From contig OZ246981.1 of the NCBI GenBank assembly GCA_965232455.1, positions 868,001 through 932,000 on the forward strand: a stretch of DNA of 64,000 nt, given 5' to 3'. The DNA comes from JBFGFX01 sp965232455 (lineage in GTDB: Bacteria > Pseudomonadota > Gammaproteobacteria > Steroidobacterales > Woeseiaceae). The translations under genes were made by a program, and so were the position numbers. Below are positions 26,471 through 36,100 of this stretch, one piece after another; within the stretch, counting starts at the first letter, position 1; each line of letters starts with the position of its first letter. Under the pieces are notes generated by a model, which saw nothing but the letters and a program-made list of their open reading frames with translations, did no database searches and was not told the origin of the DNA.

Positions 26471-27529
26471 ATGACAGCGGATGCAAAAAAACCGTTCCCG
26501 ACCGAACGCGCTCAGTTTCTACTGAAGGCGCTGATCCAGCGTTATATCCGGGAGGGCGTTCCCGTCGGCTCGCGGACGTTGTCCCGCGACTCGGGGCTGG
26601 ATCTGAGTCCCGCGACGATCCGCAACGTCCTGTCCGACCTGGAGGACATGGGGCTGGTTTCCGCCCCGCATACGTCAGCGGGCCGGGTGCCTACCCAGCG
26701 CGGTTATCGCGTATTCGTCGACACGTTGATCCGCTACAAGACGCCGAAAGAAAAGGACATTCAGGAACTGCAGTCCGAACTCGGCGACCAGCCCGACGAT
26801 AACAGCGGCATCGCCCGCAAGGTCTCCGACATGCTGTCGCGCGTGACCAGTCTCGCGGGCGTCGTTTCGGTTCCCAAAGGCAAACACGCGACGCTCCGGC
26901 AAATCGAATTCCTGCCGTTGTCCGACAATCGCGTACTTGCGATCCTGGTCATCAACGATCGCGAGGTCCAGAACAGAATCCTGCATACCGAAGAACCGCA
27001 CACGGCGGACGAACTGCTGCGCGCGGCCAACTTCATCAATGAAAACTACGCCGGACTCGATCTGGGCGAAATTCGCGCAGGCCTGCTCAACGATCTCGAG
27101 AAAACCCGCGATTCCATGAACCAGGCGATGCTCGACATCGTTTCGGTCGCTCAGTCGGCGATGGACGGGGCCACGTCGCCTCAGCCCGACTTCGTGCTGG
27201 CGGGCGAACGAAATCTGATGGACTTCGACGAGCTGTCGGACATCAGCACTCTGCGCCGGCTGTTCGACGCCTTCGCGCAAAAACGCGTGATGATCGATCT
27301 GCTCGATCGCAGTATCAATGCGAGCGGCGTGCAGATATTTATTGGTGAAGAATCGGGGTATCGGATTCTGGACGACTGCAGCGTCATCACGGCGCCGTAC
27401 CGGGTTGACGACAATACGATCGGCGTCCTTGGCGTGATTGGCCCGACGCGAATGGCCTATGATCGGGTCGTGCCGATCGTCGACGTGACCGCGCGCCTGA
27501 TCAGCTCAGCGTTCGAGTCAGGCGATTAG
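26471..27529 (+). CDS. hrcA: Heat-inducible transcription repressor HrcA
   Basis: A 352-residue repressor of the CIRCE regulon, found in many proteobacteria but absent from E. coli. The N-terminal winged helix shows ERAQFLLKALIQRYIREGVP and GLDLSPATIRNVLSDLE, with the GRVPTQRGYRVFVDTLI block after it. The C-terminal ligand domain holds NASGVQIFIGEESGYRILDD and GVIGPTRMAYDRVVPIV. The start is the ATG at 26471. Interestingly I find no CIRCE (TTAGCACTC-N9-GAGTGCTAA) ahead of it or ahead of grpE and dnaK, so its target here is unclear. Confidence 0.94.
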   Translation: MTADAKKPFPTERAQFLLKALIQRYIREGVPVGSRTLSRDSGLDLSPATIRNVLSDLEDMGLVSAPHTSAGRVPTQRGYRVFVDTLIRYKTPKEKDIQELQSELGDQPDDNSGIARKVSDMLSRVTSLAGVVSVPKGKHATLRQIEFLPLSDNRVLAILVINDREVQNRILHTEEPHTADELLRAANFINENYAGLDLGEIRAGLLNDLEKTRDSMNQAMLDIVSVAQSAMDGATSPQPDFVLAGERNLMDFDELSDISTLRRLFDAFAQKRVMIDLLDRSINASGVQIFIGEESGYRILDDCSVITAPYRVDDNTIGVLGVIGPTRMAYDRVVPIVDVTARLISSAFESGD

Positions 27530-27625
27530 CGCACTGCGTGAGCGCCGTTTTGCCGCGAATAGCCGTTGACCGGCCTGGCCCGCGGCCGCAGTCGGAGGCC
27601 GAATCCGGAAATCATTGCTTTCGGC

Positions 27626-27653
27626 CTTGATATTTGGCGCCAAATCCCCAAAC
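27626..27653 (+). promoter_or_regulatory. Sigma-32-type heat-shock promoter for grpE
   Basis: CTTGATA (27626-27632) and CCCCAAAC (27646-27653) are 13 bases apart, near the sigma-32 consensus CTTGAAA-N11-16-CCCCATNT. A 14-bp perfect palindrome (ATTTGGCGCCAAAT, 27632-27645) fills the spacer and could be a repressor site. It lies about 75 bases ahead of the grpE ATG. Confidence 0.65.
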
Positions 27654-27726
27654 TCCACGCATCTTTTTTCGGCGACGGCCCAAGAACGGCGTTGCCACCG
27701 AACTCACTAAACGGAAGAGCTTGGCA

Positions 27727-28320
27727 ATGAGCGGAGAGGCTGAACGGAACGGCGAGGCGCCTACGGGTAACGACGCAGTGGGAGACGATACCCTCGACGG
27801 GCACGAAGACATAGCGGCGGCGAATGCGGACAGCGCGGATACGGCGGCGGATCCGCTGGCCGAGCTGCAGGCGAAAGCCGACGAGAACTGGGACAAGTAT
27901 CTGCGGGCCGCCGCCGAACTCGACAACGTCCGCAAGCGCGCGGCGCGGGACGTGGAAAACGCCCGTCGTTTTGCGCTGGAACGGTTTGCCGGCGAGATTC
28001 TTGGAGTGCTCGACAGTCTGGAAATGGGCCTCGCGGCCGGCGCCGACGCCGGCGCGGAGGCGCTGTTGGACGGCAGCCAGGCGACCCTGAAACAGCTCAC
28101 CGCCACGATGGAGAATTTTGGTATCAGCGAAGTCGATCCGCTGGGCGAACCGTTCGATCCGGAGTACCACGAGGCCATGACCATGCAACGCTCGGCGGAC
28201 GCCGAGCCCGGTTCGGTGCTGACGGTTTATCAGAAAGGCTACACGCTCAACGGTCGTCTGCTGCGCCCGGCGCGGGTTGTCGTCGCGCAGAGCGTGCCTG
28301 CCGGCGACGACGAGGCCTGA
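27727..28320 (+). CDS. grpE: Nucleotide exchange factor GrpE
   Basis: A 197-residue co-chaperone that releases ADP from DnaK. The acidic, low-complexity N-terminus runs to about residue 45, then the helical dimer region (LAELQAKADENWDKYLRAAA and ELDNVRKRAARDVENAR). The C-terminal head contains PLGEPFDPEYHEAMTM and VLTVYQKGYTLNGRLLRPA. The start is the ATG at 27727; frame openness upstream is not real. It has its own heat-shock promoter and precedes dnaK by 108 bp. Confidence 0.96.
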   Translation: MSGEAERNGEAPTGNDAVGDDTLDGHEDIAAANADSADTAADPLAELQAKADENWDKYLRAAAELDNVRKRAARDVENARRFALERFAGEILGVLDSLEMGLAAGADAGAEALLDGSQATLKQLTATMENFGISEVDPLGEPFDPEYHEAMTMQRSADAEPGSVLTVYQKGYTLNGRLLRPARVVVAQSVPAGDDEA

Positions 28321-28348
28321 AAAAACGGGGCTTCCTGCGGGCTCTGCG

Positions 28349-28376
28349 CTTGAAAGACCACCTCCAGGCCCCACCT
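28349..28376 (+). promoter_or_regulatory. Sigma-32-type heat-shock promoter for dnaK
   Basis: CTTGAAA (28349-28355) is a perfect match to the -35 element, followed after 13 bases by CCCCACCT (28369-28376), 7 of 8 matching CCCCATNT at defined positions. It starts transcription about 45-50 bases ahead of the dnaK ATG. This is the better of the two heat-shock promoters. Confidence 0.75.
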
Positions 28377-28428
28377 ACGAGCCAGATTTGCATATTCCAC
28401 AATTTAAAGAATTTGGAGATAAATCAAC

Positions 28429-30354
28429 ATGGGTAAAGTGATCGGAATTGACCTGGGAACCACCAATTCCTGCGTCGCCGTTATGGAAGGTGACAAACCC
28501 AAGGTCATAGAAAATAGCGAGGGTGATCGGACGACGCCGTCGATCGTTGCCTTCGGCAAGGACGACGAAGTCCTGGTCGGGCAGGCGGCGAAGCGACAGG
28601 CGGTAACGAACCCGAACAATACACTGTTTGCCGTCAAGCGGCTGATTGGGCGTCGTTTCGAGGACGACGTCGTGCAGCGTGACATCGGCATGGTGCCGTA
28701 CAAGATCGTTGCGGCGGACAATGGCGACGCCTGGGTCGAGGCCAACGACAAGTCGATGGCTCCCCCGGAGATTTCTGCGCGCGTGTTGATGAAAATGAAA
28801 AAGACCGCGGAGGACTATCTGGGTGAGCCGGTGACCGAAGCCGTCGTCACGGTGCCGGCTTACTTCAACGACTCGCAGCGCCAGGCAACCAAGGACGCCG
28901 GCAAGATTGCGGGCCTGGATGTAAAACGCATTATCAACGAACCGACCGCCGCCGCGCTTGCGTACGGAATGGACAAAAAGCGGGGTGACAAAAAGATCGC
29001 GGTTTACGACCTTGGCGGTGGTACGTTCGACGTGTCGATCATCGAAATCGCCGAGGTGGACGGTGAGCACCAGTTCGAGGTACTCGCGACGAACGGCGAT
29101 ACCTTCCTCGGTGGCGAAGACTTCGACCTCCGCATCATCGAATACCTCACGCGGGAATTCGAGCGCGAGAGCGGCGTGGACATCACGAAAGACCCGCTGG
29201 CGATGCAGCGGCTGAAAGAAGCCGCCGAAAAGGCGAAAATCGAGCTGTCGACGGGCCAGCAGACCGAGGTGAACCTGCCGTATATCACCGCGGATTCGAG
29301 CGGTCCCAAGCATCTGAATATCAAGCTCACGCGGGCAAAACTCGAATCGCTGGTGGAAGAACTGGTCGAAAGAACCATCGCGCCCTGCAAGATCGCGCTC
29401 AAGGACGCGGGACTCAAGGTCAGCGACATCAACGACGTGATCCTGGTCGGTGGACAGACCCGCATGCCGAAAGTGCAGCAGGAAGTGCAGGACTTTTTCG
29501 GCAAGGAGCCCCGGCGTGACGTCAATCCGGACGAAGCTGTCGCGTTGGGCGCCGCCATCCAGGGCGGTGTCCTGGCGGGCGACGTCAAGGACGTGCTGTT
29601 GCTCGACGTAACGCCGTTGTCGCTCGGTATCGAGACCTTGGGCGGTGTCATGACCAAGCTCATCGACAAGAACACGACCATCCCGGCAAACGCCGAGCAG
29701 GTGTTTTCGACGGCGGACGACAACCAGACCGCGGTCACGATCCACGTTCTTCAGGGTGAGCGTGAGCGGGCGCAGGACAACAAGTCCCTGGGCCGCTTCG
29801 ACCTGGCGGACATCCCACCCGCGCCGCGCGGCTTGCCTCAGATCGAGGTCACGTTCGATATCGACGCGAACGGCATTCTGAACGTTTCCGCCAAGGACAA
29901 GGCGACGGGCAAAAGCCAGACTATCGTCATCAAGGCCTCGAGCGGGCTATCCGAGGACGAAATTGGCCGCATGGTCGCGGACGCGGAGAGCCATGCCGAG
30001 GAGGACAGGAAGTTCCGTGAGCTGGTTGACGTTCGTAATCAGGCGGATAGCCTGATTCATTCGGCCGAGAAGTCGCTCAACGAACTGGGCGACAAGGCAA
30101 CGGGCGAAGAGCGTCACGCGATCGAAACGGCGATCACCGATCTCAAGGCGGTGCTCGAAGAAGGTGACAAAGGGACCATCGAGGCGAAAACGAGTGCGCT
30201 GGAGCAGGCATTTTCGACCGTGGCGCAGAAGCTTTACGCCGAGCAGGCTGCGGACGCCGGCGAACCGGCGGCCGAGAGTGGCTCATCGGATTCCGGGGAC
30301 GACGTGGTTGACGCGGAATTCGAGGAAGTCGATGGTGAGGACAAGAGCAAGTAA
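28429..30354 (+). CDS. dnaK: Molecular chaperone DnaK (Hsp70)
   Basis: A 641-residue ATP-driven chaperone, the usual length. The nucleotide domain spans about 1-385, with GIDLGTTNSCVAVMEG at the start, AVVTVPAYFNDSQRQATKDA, KRIINEPTAAALAYG and the Gly-rich VYDLGGGTFDVSI. The substrate-binding domain follows to about 605, with LLDVTPLSLGIETLGG, and the acidic C-terminal tail ends EEVDGEDKSK. The start is the ATG at 28429 with GGAG ahead. It is followed by dnaJ across a hairpin. Confidence 0.99.
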   Translation: MGKVIGIDLGTTNSCVAVMEGDKPKVIENSEGDRTTPSIVAFGKDDEVLVGQAAKRQAVTNPNNTLFAVKRLIGRRFEDDVVQRDIGMVPYKIVAADNGDAWVEANDKSMAPPEISARVLMKMKKTAEDYLGEPVTEAVVTVPAYFNDSQRQATKDAGKIAGLDVKRIINEPTAAALAYGMDKKRGDKKIAVYDLGGGTFDVSIIEIAEVDGEHQFEVLATNGDTFLGGEDFDLRIIEYLTREFERESGVDITKDPLAMQRLKEAAEKAKIELSTGQQTEVNLPYITADSSGPKHLNIKLTRAKLESLVEELVERTIAPCKIALKDAGLKVSDINDVILVGGQTRMPKVQQEVQDFFGKEPRRDVNPDEAVALGAAIQGGVLAGDVKDVLLLDVTPLSLGIETLGGVMTKLIDKNTTIPANAEQVFSTADDNQTAVTIHVLQGERERAQDNKSLGRFDLADIPPAPRGLPQIEVTFDIDANGILNVSAKDKATGKSQTIVIKASSGLSEDEIGRMVADAESHAEEDRKFRELVDVRNQADSLIHSAEKSLNELGDKATGEERHAIETAITDLKAVLEEGDKGTIEAKTSALEQAFSTVAQKLYAEQAADAGEPAAESGSSDSGDDVVDAEFEEVDGEDKSK

Positions 30355-30395
30355 TTAGGCCTGGGTTTCTGCTGGTCGGGCATTGGTCAGTCATG

Positions 30396-30415
30396 GGGCG
30401 TCCTTGCGGACGTCC
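30396..30415 (+). terminator. Hairpin between dnaK and dnaJ (partial attenuator)
   Basis: An 8-bp stem with one G-T wobble, loop TTGC, lies between dnaK and dnaJ, followed 4 bases later by TTTT. A hairpin of this type could lower dnaJ expression relative to dnaK or stabilise the dnaK message. Confidence 0.4.
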
Positions 30416-30438
30416 TGGTTTTAGCGGTAGTTGACGAT

Positions 30439-31566
30439 ATGGCAAAACGCGATTTCTACGACGTGCTGGGCTTGCAGCGCACCGCTTCCAATGACGAAAT
30501 CAAGAAAGCGTACCGTCGGCTCGCGATGAAGTATCACCCGGATCGCAACAAGGACGACGCGGACGCCGAAGCCAAATTCAAGGAGGCCAAGGAGGCCTAC
30601 GAAGCTCTGAGCGACGCCGACAAACGCGCTGCCTACGATCAGTTTGGTCATGAGGGTTTGCGCGGCGCGGCGGGCGGCGGCCCGGGCGGCTTCAGCGCCG
30701 AGGGATTCAGCGATATTTTCGGTGACGTGTTCGGCGACATATTCGGCGGCGGCCGTCGTGGCCGCAGCCAGATGTTCCGTGGCGCCGATCTTGGTTACGA
30801 GCTGCGGCTGGACCTGGAGCGGGCGGTCAGCGGCGAGTCGGTGACGATCGACGTGCCGACTCAGGTCAGCTGCGACGAGTGCGGCGGCAGCGGTTCCGCC
30901 AAGGGCTCCGAGCCGATCAAATGCACGACCTGCGGCGGCGCCGGGCAGGTGAGGGTGCAGCAGGGTTTCTTTTCGATCCAGCAGACCTGTCCCGCGTGCA
31001 AAGGCAGCGGAACGGTTATTGCCGATCCCTGCAAAAACTGCAGTGGGCGGGGGCGTACGGCGAAAACCAAGAAACTGTCGGTAAAAGTGCCGGCAGGCGT
31101 CGATGACGGCGATCGTATTCGACTTGCCGGCGAAGGCGAAGCCGGCCGCAACGGCGGGCCGCCCGGAGACCTCTACGTCGAGATCCGTGTCAATCCACAC
31201 AAGATCTTCGAGCGGGAGGGCGCCGATCTGTCCTGCGAGGTGCCGGTGAGTATCGCGACGGCGGCGCTTGGCGGGGACGTCGAGATGCCGACGCTTGATG
31301 GCCATGTGTCGCTCAAGATTCCCGGCGGCACGCAGTCGGGGAAAGTGTTCCGGCTTCGGGGTAAGGGCGTCACCACGGTTCGTGAACCGCACAAGGGCGA
31401 TCTGTTCGTGCGGGTTGTCGTCGAAACCCCGGTCAATCTGACGGACGAGCAGGAAAGGCTGCTGCGTGAATTCGACGCGCTCGTGCAGGCCGGGGGGCAA
31501 AAACACAGTCCTCGGGCTGGGGGCTGGCTCGACATGGTCAAACGCTTCTTCGAGCGTATCAGCTAG
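30439..31566 (+). CDS. dnaJ: Chaperone protein DnaJ (Hsp40)
   Basis: A 375-residue DnaK co-chaperone of the complete type. The J domain (1-70) has the HPD motif at 33-35. A Gly/Phe-rich stretch follows (GGGPGGFSAEGFSDIFGDVF). The zinc domain shows all four CXXCXGXG repeats: CDECGGSG, CTTCGGAG, CPACKGSG and CKNCSGRG. The C-terminal substrate domains end with GQKHSPRAGGWLDMVKRFFE. It ends the heat-shock operon and is followed by the structured leader of carA. Confidence 0.98.
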   Translation: MAKRDFYDVLGLQRTASNDEIKKAYRRLAMKYHPDRNKDDADAEAKFKEAKEAYEALSDADKRAAYDQFGHEGLRGAAGGGPGGFSAEGFSDIFGDVFGDIFGGGRRGRSQMFRGADLGYELRLDLERAVSGESVTIDVPTQVSCDECGGSGSAKGSEPIKCTTCGGAGQVRVQQGFFSIQQTCPACKGSGTVIADPCKNCSGRGRTAKTKKLSVKVPAGVDDGDRIRLAGEGEAGRNGGPPGDLYVEIRVNPHKIFEREGADLSCEVPVSIATAALGGDVEMPTLDGHVSLKIPGGTQSGKVFRLRGKGVTTVREPHKGDLFVRVVVETPVNLTDEQERLLREFDALVQAGGQKHSPRAGGWLDMVKRFFERIS

Positions 31567-31658
31567 GGAACGCCGGCCGTCCGTTGGGTCGTCGCAGTGG
31601 CCTGATGGCAGACTGCCCGGCCGACGGATAACGGGCGCCGGCCGCTCATCCGGCGTCC

Positions 31659-31700
31659 TCGGGTATTCCGACGTTCGATTCGGGTATTCCGACGCTCGGG
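31659..31700. repeat. Tandem 21-bp direct repeat ahead of carA
   Basis: Two adjacent units share TCGGGTATTCCGACG exactly and match at 18 of 21 positions overall. The 21-bp period puts them on the same face of the helix, as for tandem operators. Confidence 0.75.
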
Positions 31701-31783
31701 CGGTCCGAAATTTCAGATTGAATATGGCGCCGGCGCGCGAGCTTCAGTACACTACCGCCGTTCGCCGGCTTGCCGGCGGAAGC

Positions 31784-31888
31784 ATGAGCGGAAGGCCTGG
31801 TCCTTCCGCTTTTGTGCATATACTCGCGGAGATTGTAGGCGCTCCGCGGAGCAGGGGGTTTACCACAATGGCCGAGGACAGCTATTGA
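31784..31888 (+). other. Possible 34-codon leader ORF ending in the carA start
   Basis: An ATG at 31784 opens a frame of 34 codons that ends with TGA at 31886-31888, so its stop overlaps the TTG start of carA in TTGA. It covers the terminator-like hairpin and includes three Arg codons of rare type (AGG, CGG, AGG). A shorter version starts at the ATG at 31869 (MAEDSY). A weak SD (GGCGGA) is near 31784. Translational coupling or attenuation is possible; nothing proves the peptide is made. Confidence 0.3.
31787..31813 (+). terminator. Terminator-like hairpin in the carA leader
   Basis: AGCGGAAGG (31787-31795) pairs perfectly with CCTTCCGCT (31802-31810) around the loop CCTGGT and is followed by TTTTG (the run includes the last T of the stem). 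It lies about 70 bases ahead of the carA start, so it could terminate transcription early. Confidence 0.55.
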
Positions 31889-33045
31889 CTACGCCAGCAA
31901 TTTTGGCACTGGAAGACGGAACGATCTTTCATGGCGTTTCCGTCGGATACGAAGGCAAGACGATCGGTGAAGTCGTGTTCAATACGGCGATGACCGGATA
32001 TCAGGAAATTCTCACCGATCCATCCTATTGCCGGCAAATCGTTACTCTGACTTATCCCCACATCGGCAATACCGGCACGAACAGCGTCGATATGGAGTCG
32101 TCCAAGATTCACGCCTCCGGACTCGTCATCCGCGATTCCTCGATGCTGACCAGCAGCTGGCGGGCCGAGCGCGATTTTGGCGAATTTCTTCGCCAGGCGA
32201 AGACGGTCGCTATAGCCGATGTCGATACGCGAAAACTCACCAGGGTTCTGCGTGAGCAGGGGGCTCAGTCGGGTTGCATCATGACCGGACAGGTTGATGC
32301 CGATACGGCGGTCGAGCATGCACGCAAGTTTCCTGGTATTGAAGGCATGGATCTCGCGAAATTCGTGACGACGGACCGTCGCTTTCAATGGAATCAGGGT
32401 TCGTCGTACGGGGGGCGCAGTCGAATAATGACGCGCAAAGTCGCCCCGTATCACGTGGTGGCCTACGATTTCGGGATCAAGCGTAACATCCTTCGCCTGC
32501 TGTCGGACTTCGACTGCCGCATGACTGTCGTGCCGGCAACCACCACCACCGAGGAGGCGTTGTCGCTCGCGCCGGACGGTATTTTCCTGTCCAACGGGCC
32601 GGGTGATCCGGAGCCTTGCGACTACGCGATCACCGCCATTCAGGGTTTCTTCGAGCGCGGCATCCCGGTTTTTGGCATCTGCCTCGGACATCAGCTGATG
32701 GCGATTGCAGCGGGCGCTACGACCGTCAAAATGAAGTTCGGTCACCATGGGGCCAATCACCCGGTACAAGACATCGCTAGCGGACGGGTCATGATTACCA
32801 GCCAAAACCACGGTTTTGCGGTCGACGAGACGTCGTTGCCGGCGGGCGTGAAGGCGACACACCGTTCTTTGTTCGACGGCTCGCTTCAGGGGATTGCCAT
32901 CACGGGCAAGTCAGCCTACGGCTTTCAGGGACATCCCGAGGCCAGCCCGGGTCCGCACGACGCGCTGCCGTTGTTCGAGCGATTCATCGAGGACATGGAA
33001 AGCCGCAAGCGCAAGGGGATTCAGGTATCGGGCGCTATGACGTGA
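31885..33045 (+). CDS. carA: Carbamoyl-phosphate synthase small subunit (glutamine amidotransferase)
   Basis: A 386-residue subunit that hydrolyses glutamine and passes ammonia to CarB. The N-terminal small domain (about 1-150) has VGYEGKTIGEVVFNTAMTGY and YQEILTDPSYCRQIV. The class I GATase domain shows SNGPGDPEPC, the nucleophile Cys266 in FGICLGHQLM and the partner His350/Glu352 in GFQGHPEASPGPHD. The start is a TTG at 31885: GAGGA 6 bases upstream supports it, and no ATG fits in frame. A 92-bp AT-rich gap separates it from carB. Confidence 0.97.
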   Translation: MTTPAILALEDGTIFHGVSVGYEGKTIGEVVFNTAMTGYQEILTDPSYCRQIVTLTYPHIGNTGTNSVDMESSKIHASGLVIRDSSMLTSSWRAERDFGEFLRQAKTVAIADVDTRKLTRVLREQGAQSGCIMTGQVDADTAVEHARKFPGIEGMDLAKFVTTDRRFQWNQGSSYGGRSRIMTRKVAPYHVVAYDFGIKRNILRLLSDFDCRMTVVPATTTTEEALSLAPDGIFLSNGPGDPEPCDYAITAIQGFFERGIPVFGICLGHQLMAIAAGATTVKMKFGHHGANHPVQDIASGRVMITSQNHGFAVDETSLPAGVKATHRSLFDGSLQGIAITGKSAYGFQGHPEASPGPHDALPLFERFIEDMESRKRKGIQVSGAMT

Positions 33046-33137
33046 AAAAATGTTTAAATTCAATATTTAACGTTTCTTTTCTAATGTTGATTCTTACTAA
33101 AATGTGTGGCCGTTTCGGTCACCGGAAATAGAGCCGA

Positions 33138-36100
33138 ATGCCCAGACGTAACGACATAGAAAGCATCCTGATCGTGGGTGCCGGACCGATCGTCATCGGT
33201 CAGGCCTGCGAGTTCGACTACTCCGGTACGCAAGCCTGCAAAGCCCTCAAGGAGGAAGGCTATCGCGTGATTCTGGTCAACTCGAATCCTGCGACGATCA
33301 TGACCGATCCGGAAACGGCGGACGCAATCTATATCGAACCCGTGAAATGGCCCGCGGTTGCGCAGATTATCGAAAAGGAGCGTCCGGACGCCCTGCTGCC
33401 GACAATGGGTGGGCAGACCGGGCTGAATTGTGCGCTGGACCTGGTTCGCGAGGGTGTGCTCAAGAAGTACAAGGTGGAGCTGATCGCGGCGTCGCGAGAG
33501 GCGATCGACATGGCCGAAGATCGCGAGAAGTTTCGCGACGCGATGCGGGAAATCGGTCTCGAGGTGCCGCGAGCCGAACTCGCGCATTCCCTGGAGGAGG
33601 CCATCGAACGTCAGAAGGGCATCGGCTTCCCGACCATTATTCGGCCGTCGTTCACGATGGGCGGGACCGGCGGCGGTATTGCATACAACGTGGAAGAATT
33701 CGAGCAGATCGTCTCGCACGGTCTCGATATGTCGCCGACCACCGAGGTGCTGCTGGAAGAATCGGTCATCGGCTGGAAAGAGTTCGAGATGGAGGTCGTG
33801 CGCGACAAGAATGACAACTGCATCATCGTGTGTGCGATCGAGAACGTGGACCCGATGGGCGTCCATACCGGAGACTCGATCACGGTTGCCCCCGCCCAGA
33901 CGCTCACGGACAAGGAATATCAGAGGATGCGTAACGCGTCGATCGACGTGCTGCGAAAGATCGGCGTCGAAACGGGCGGGTCCAACGTTCAGTTTGCCGT
34001 CGACCCGAAGGACGGCCGACAGCTGGTCATCGAAATGAACCCGCGCGTGTCCCGGTCGTCGGCGCTGGCCTCGAAAGCGACCGGATTTCCGATCGCGAAG
34101 GTAGCCGCGAAACTGGCCGTCGGTTATACCCTGGACGAGCTGCAAAACGACATCACCGGCGGAGCGACGCCCGCGTCGTTCGAGCCGTCGATCGACTACG
34201 TCGTCACGAAGATTCCTCGTTTCACCTTCGAGAAATTTCCGGGCACGAACGATCGTTTGACCACACAGATGAAGTCGGTGGGCGAGGTCATGGCGATTGG
34301 CCGGACGTTCCAGGAGTCGCTGCAGAAAGCGTTGCGCGGTCTCGAGACCGGTGCAACCGGTTTTGACGAAAAAATACCCTTGATTTCGTCGGAATCCGAG
34401 AAGGACCAGCTGCGCCAGGACCTTCGATTGCCGGGAGCGGAACGGCTCTGGTACGTCGCCGATGCGTTGCGCCAGGGATTCAGTCTCGACGAAGTAGCGG
34501 ACATAAGCGGTATCGATCGCTGGTTCTTGGCGCAGATCGCCGATCTCGTTCACGAGGAGGAGGCGCTTCGCAAGGGCGGCTTCGCGAGTCTGGACGAGAC
34601 CGGTCTCCGGCGCCTGAAACGCAAGGGTTTCTCGGATGCGAGAATGGCGGCGGTGTTGCGCAAGGACCTGGCGTCGATTCGCCGCCGTCGGTTGGAATTC
34701 GGCCTGCGCCCTGTTTTCAAGCGCGTTGACACCTGTGCCGCCGAGTTTTCGACGGCGACCGCTTATCTCTATTCGACCTACGAGGAAGAATGTGAGGCGG
34801 CGCCGTCCGACCGCGAAAAGATCATGATTCTCGGCGGCGGTCCAAATCGGATCGGGCAGGGGATAGAGTTCGACTACTGCTGCGTGCACGCATCGCTGGC
34901 GCTCAGGGAATCCGGTTACGAGACCATCATGGTCAACTGCAATCCCGAGACGGTATCGACGGACTTCGATACCTCGGATCGGTTGTACTTCGAGCCCCTG
35001 ACGTTCGAGGACGTCATGGAAATCATCGACAAGGAGCAGCCGAAGGGTGTCATCGTCCAGTTTGGCGGTCAGACGCCGCTCAAGCTTGCGCGCATGCTCG
35101 AGGAGGCCGGCGCGCCCATCATCGGCACTTCGCCCGACTCCATCGACCTGGCCGAAGATCGCGAGCGGTTTCAGCAGTTAGTCGAGAAGCTGGAATTGCG
35201 GCAGCCGCCCAACAGCACGGCGCGAAGCCCGGAAGAGGCGCTCAAGATGGGGAACGACGTGGGTTATCCGCTGGTCGTTCGCCCGTCCTACGTATTGGGC
35301 GGTCGTGCAATGGAAATCGTCCACGGCGACGAAGATCTGGCGGTCTACATGGACGAGGCCATCAACGTCTCCAACGACAGCCCAGTGCTTCTCGACCGTT
35401 TCCTGGATCTAGCGACCGAGGTGGACGTGGACATCGTGTGCGACGGGCAGCATGTGCTGGTCGGCGGCATCATGGAGCATATCGAACAGGCGGGCGTGCA
35501 CTCCGGGGATTCCGGCTGTTCGCTGCCGCCGTTCAGCCTGGGCCCAGAGGTGCAAAAAGAACTCGTTCAGCAGGTCGTCAAGCTGGCCAAGGGGCTCAAT
35601 GTCGTCGGTTTGATGAATACTCAGTTCGCGATCCAGAACAACGTGATTTATCTGCTCGAAGTCAATCCGCGGGCATCGCGAACGGTGCCGTTCGTGTCGA
35701 AAGCGACCGGTATTCCGCTCGCGAAGATAGCCGCCCGTGTTATGGTTGGCGATACCCTCGAATCACAGGGGTTCGTCAACCAGCGGAGACCGCCGTATTT
35801 TTCGGTCAAGGAATCGGTGTTCCCGTTCATAAAGTTTGCTGGCGCGGACCCCATTCTCGGTCCCGAGATGAAGTCGACGGGGGAAGTGATGGGCGTGGGC
35901 CGGTCGTTCGGTGAGGCTTACGCCAAGGCGCAGCTCGCGTCCGGCGTGTTGCTGCCACGCCAAGGCACGGCGTTACTCTCCGTCCGTGATCGCGACAAAA
36001 AAGGCGCGATCGCCCTTGCCGAAATACTCGTGGCGCGCGGTTTTGATATTGTTGCCACTCACGGGACGGCTTCGGCGCTGGCCCGGGCGGGGGTCGATTG

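Larger units (their letters stand above)
31567..31884 (+). other. Intergenic leader region of carAB
   Basis: This 318-bp gap between dnaJ and carA holds a tandem 21-bp repeat (31659-31700), a perfect 7-bp stem with a 2-base loop (31763-31769 with 31772-31778), a terminator-like hairpin (31787-31810) and a 12-bp palindrome GCTCCGCGGAGC (31841-31852). An alternative pairing of GCGGAG (31826-31831) with CTCCGC (31842-31847) excludes the palindrome. No convincing promoter hexamers stand out. In the first ~90 bases I see nothing. Confidence 0.6.

Noticed and set aside
31466..31783. Plus-strand frame that runs from inside dnaJ toward carA
   Set aside because: This part overlaps dnaJ and repeats, and has no coding character. 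Only the last 34 codons from 31784 are kept as a possible leader.
33081..34889. Minus-strand frame of 602 codons opposite carB
   Set aside because: The carB frame is intact with both ATP-grasp halves; the antisense frame has low-complexity charged sequence only.
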